DNA of 14,881 nucleotides, from assembly GCA_046727435.1 (NCBI GenBank), contig JBKPCR010000355.1:1-14881 (forward strand). Direction: 5' to 3'. A program made the position numbers and the translations under genes. The notes beneath the pieces were generated by a model, which ran no database searches, was not told the origin of the DNA, and worked only from the letters and a program-made list of their open reading frames with translations. Numbering within the stretch: the stretch's first letter is position 1; the number at the start of each line of letters is the position of its first letter. Below, in pieces: positions 13,423 through 14,881 of the stretch. Origin of the DNA: CAVPRW01 sp046727435 [NCBI: bacterium] (GTDB taxonomy: Bacteria > Tectomicrobia > Entotheonellia > J063).

Positions 13423-13694
13423 TGACGCGCTGGGCCAAATTTCTCTCTGACGTACCACTCACGTCGATCACGCAAAGAGGCGAGCATTTCTTCAACACTT
13501 AAGCCTGTGTCGACTTGAACTTGCTCAATCTCGCCGGCTAGTTCTGGTACCATCGGGGTCAAAGGCATTGGCACAAAAATTCCGTCCAGATCCATAATTT
13601 TGAAGGTGTCGTCTGGCTTGATCTTGTCGTGCTCCCACAGGCTAGCCGGCAATGTATGAGAACCCCTCCGCCGTACCTGCACTGTGGGGTCCAC
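13419..13694 (-). CDS. AbrB/MazE-type antitoxin
   Basis: This 91-aa protein has an N-terminal SpoVT-AbrB swapped-hairpin domain: VQVRRRGSHTLPASLWEHDKI, then DDTFKIMDLDGIFVPMPL, residues about 5-46. The C-terminal half is acidic and helical (LAGEIEQVQVDTGLSVEEMLASLRDRREWY) and would wrap the toxin. In its family it neutralises a PIN ribonuclease and represses their shared promoter by binding DNA as a dimer. The start is GTG 13694 with GGAGGA about 6 nt upstream. A 7-3-7 inverted repeat covers this start codon. It overlaps the toxin gene by the usual 4 bases, but the partner is truncated, so it looks like an orphan antitoxin that is still intact. Confidence 0.85.
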   Translation of the reverse strand: MDPTVQVRRRGSHTLPASLWEHDKIKPDDTFKIMDLDGIFVPMPLTPMVPELAGEIEQVQVDTGLSVEEMLASLRDRREWYVREKFGPARQ

Positions 13695-13697
13695 AGT
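13681..13697 (-). promoter_or_regulatory. Inverted repeat over the antitoxin start codon
   Basis: ACTGTGG (13681-13687) and CCACAGT (13691-13697) are perfect complements around a 3-nt centre, and the GTG start (13694-13692) lies in one arm. It may be a hairpin that masks the start or an autorepression operator; the 3-nt loop is tight for a stable hairpin. Confidence 0.4.
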
Positions 13698-14051
13698 AGC
13701 TCCTCCCTCTTTTCTGCTGAGGTTGATTTTCTGACATGCTCATGTGCTCACCGAGTGCTGTACGCCAGACAAGGGTCGAGTAGGGCACGCGAGAGGTGTA
13801 CCGGGGCGCCCCATGGATGCCCTCAAGGTTCCCCCCCCCGCCACTGCAGGCGCACATCCGCCGCAATTTCTATTGACACCACTGTCAGTCCTTCGCACAA
13901 TAGGGACGCTTTTGGGGATTATCGTCGTGAAAAACGAGATGCGATGAGCTTTTGACCGACGCACCGACTGGCCAGTAAGTGCGCCGAGGAAGGGCCGGGG
14001 CAGTGCCACCGGCGTGACTCATCAAAACCACTGTCTGGGGGAGAACGATGT
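13695..14051. other. Intergenic region between antitoxin and citrate synthase genes
   Basis: I see no convincing gene in these 357 bases. Short frames on both strands have no ribosome site and no recognisable motif. It holds a run of nine C (13831-13839), a sigma-70 promoter with an overlapping palindrome (13873-13901) and the citrate synthase ribosome site (GGGGGAG, 14037-14043). The antitoxin promoter should also be here, but none is obvious. Confidence 0.6.
13873..13901 (+). promoter_or_regulatory. Sigma-70 promoter with operator-like palindrome for the citrate synthase gene
   Basis: A perfect TTGACA (13873-13878) and CACAAT (13896-13901, four of six) are 17 bp apart. TGACA-CCAC-TGTCA (13874-13887) is a palindrome overlapping the -35 box, where a repressor would block polymerase. 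The leader would be about 145 nt. Confidence 0.5.
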
Positions 14052-14881
14052 ATGAGCGATATCGAGATCAAACGCGGACTTAAGGATGTCTATTTCGCCA
14101 CGAGTGAGGCGAGCTTCATCGATGGGAACATCGGCAAGCTCCTCTATCGCGGCTACAACATCGACGATATGGCCCGCAATTCCACCTTTGAGGAAACGGT
14201 GTATCTGCTGTTATATGGCAAGCTCCCTACGGCCAAAGAGCTGTCGGATTTCGACGCCCAGTTGCGTGCCAATCGCACGCTGCCGCGCGAGTTGCTGCAG
14301 GTCATCGACATCGTCAAGGCATCCCACCCAATGGATGTCTTGCGCACGGCCGTCTCGGCCCTCGCCGCCTTCGATCCCGATACAGCCGACAACTCGAAGG
14401 AGGCAACCCTCCGCAAGGGTATCCGTCTCACGGCTCAGGCCCCCACCATCGTGGCCGCTCACGACCGTATCCGCCAGGGCAAGGAGGCCGTCGATCCCAA
14501 TCCCCAACTGGGCCATGCCGCGAACTTTCTGTACATGCTCTTTGGCAAAGAGCCGGACCCGGAAGAAGCCAAGCTGATCGACCTCGATTTTGTGCTGCAC
14601 GCCGAGCACGGTTCGAATGCCTCGGCCTTTGCGGCTCGAGTCACGGCGTCTACCCTGGCCGATCTGCACTGCGCTGTCACCTCGGGCGTCGCGACGCTCA
14701 AAGGCCCCTGGCATGGCGGTGCCGCCGAGGCGGTGATGAGGATGGCGCTGGAGATCGGCACCCCCGAGCGCGCCTCGGATTACGCCCGCGGCTTGCTGGA
14801 GAGCGGTGGACGCATCATGGGCTTTGGTCACCGGGTGTACCGCGCTGAAGATCCGCGCGCCCGGCATATGCGGGACCGCTC
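14052..14881 (+). CDS. Citrate synthase family (citrate or 2-methylcitrate synthase), 3' partial
   Basis: The gene starts at ATG 14052, 8 nt after GGGGGAG, and runs off the right edge after 276 codons. It is a short-type citrate synthase: KGLKDV-like start (RGLKDVYFATSEASFIDG), GKLLYRGYNIDDMA, then LHAEHGSNAS (182-191), GPWHGG with H221, and GFGHRVYRAEDPRA with H260. H221 and H260 correspond to the two catalytic histidines; the catalytic Asp would lie beyond the window. The enzyme condenses acetyl-CoA with oxaloacetate at entry to the TCA cycle. Close relatives use propionyl-CoA (methylcitrate cycle), and sequence alone does not decide between them. No prp genes are visible nearby. An ATG at 14048 is out of frame. 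Confidence 0.94.
   Translation, partial: MSDIEIKRGLKDVYFATSEASFIDGNIGKLLYRGYNIDDMARNSTFEETVYLLLYGKLPTAKELSDFDAQLRANRTLPRELLQVIDIVKASHPMDVLRTAVSALAAFDPDTADNSKEATLRKGIRLTAQAPTIVAAHDRIRQGKEAVDPNPQLGHAANFLYMLFGKEPDPEEAKLIDLDFVLHAEHGSNASAFAARVTASTLADLHCAVTSGVATLKGPWHGGAAEAVMRMALEIGTPERASDYARGLLESGGRIMGFGHRVYRAEDPRARHMRDR

Noticed and set aside
13831-13839. Run of nine C as a phase-variation tract
   Set aside because: It is in no recognisable gene and does not sit in the promoter spacer; length error in sequencing is equally possible.
14211-14867. 218-codon minus-strand frame
   Set aside because: It is antisense to citrate synthase with intact catalytic motifs, so a compositional shadow.
1-14881. 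tRNA, rRNA and CRISPR arrays
   Set aside because: Reading the intergenic stretches showed no cloverleaf with a T-loop GGTTCRA, no rRNA signature and no regularly spaced direct repeats.

Overview
The window is GC-rich bacterial chromosomal DNA with standard codon use and good Shine-Dalgarno sites. It mixes housekeeping-type genes (RecB-like helicase-nuclease, hemW, citrate synthase) with decaying accessory DNA. The gene style suggests an environmental, uncultured, Gram-negative-type bacterium with sigma-54 regulation, signal peptides, and large ATPase/TPR regulators. Similar proteins are common in Tectomicrobia/Entotheonella-like and NC10/Rokubacteria-like genomes, but no marker here fixes the taxon, so that is only an inference.

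Layout. Positions 2-1384 hold the C-terminal part of a UvrD-type helicase fused to a PD-(D/E)XK nuclease with an Fe-S cysteine set. Next come an unrecognised 66-aa gene and hemW (1672-2934). A 266-bp gap carries a 21-bp palindrome, a sigma-70-like promoter and a foldable leader ahead of an unrecognised 88-aa gene (3201-3467). A convergent DUF488 gene (3544-3993) has a degenerate IS1-family element (4017-4819) inserted 24 bp upstream of its start. The other end of that element cuts off a heavily mutated MetE-like pseudogene (4820-5777).

The centre of the window is a 1437-aa minus-strand regulator (5905-10218). It combines a sigma-54 activator AAA+ domain and Fis-type HTH with a catalytically dead nucleotide-cyclase-like domain, a second (STAND/AAA_16) ATPase and a long TPR tail. 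Its divergent intergenic region holds two near-identical TGGCTG-N3-CAGCCA palindromes 20 bp apart. It also holds a strong -24/-12 sigma-54 promoter facing right and a sigma-70 promoter facing the regulator. The right-hand target is an unrecognised exported protein (10493-11302), followed by an exported TPR protein (11492-13090). This reads as a self-contained sensing circuit: the TPR/STAND module senses, the AAA+ module opens the sigma-54 promoter, and an exported protein is made. It is the most interesting system in the window.

The right end carries a possible pseudoknotted region (13168-13241) and a toxin-antitoxin remnant with an intact AbrB-type antitoxin and a truncated PIN toxin. A promoter with an overlapping operator-like palindrome precedes a citrate synthase family gene that runs off the window (14052 onwards). 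Several broken genes (MetE-like, IS transposase, PIN toxin, and a flavoprotein fragment at 11376-11423) indicate repeated insertion and deletion.
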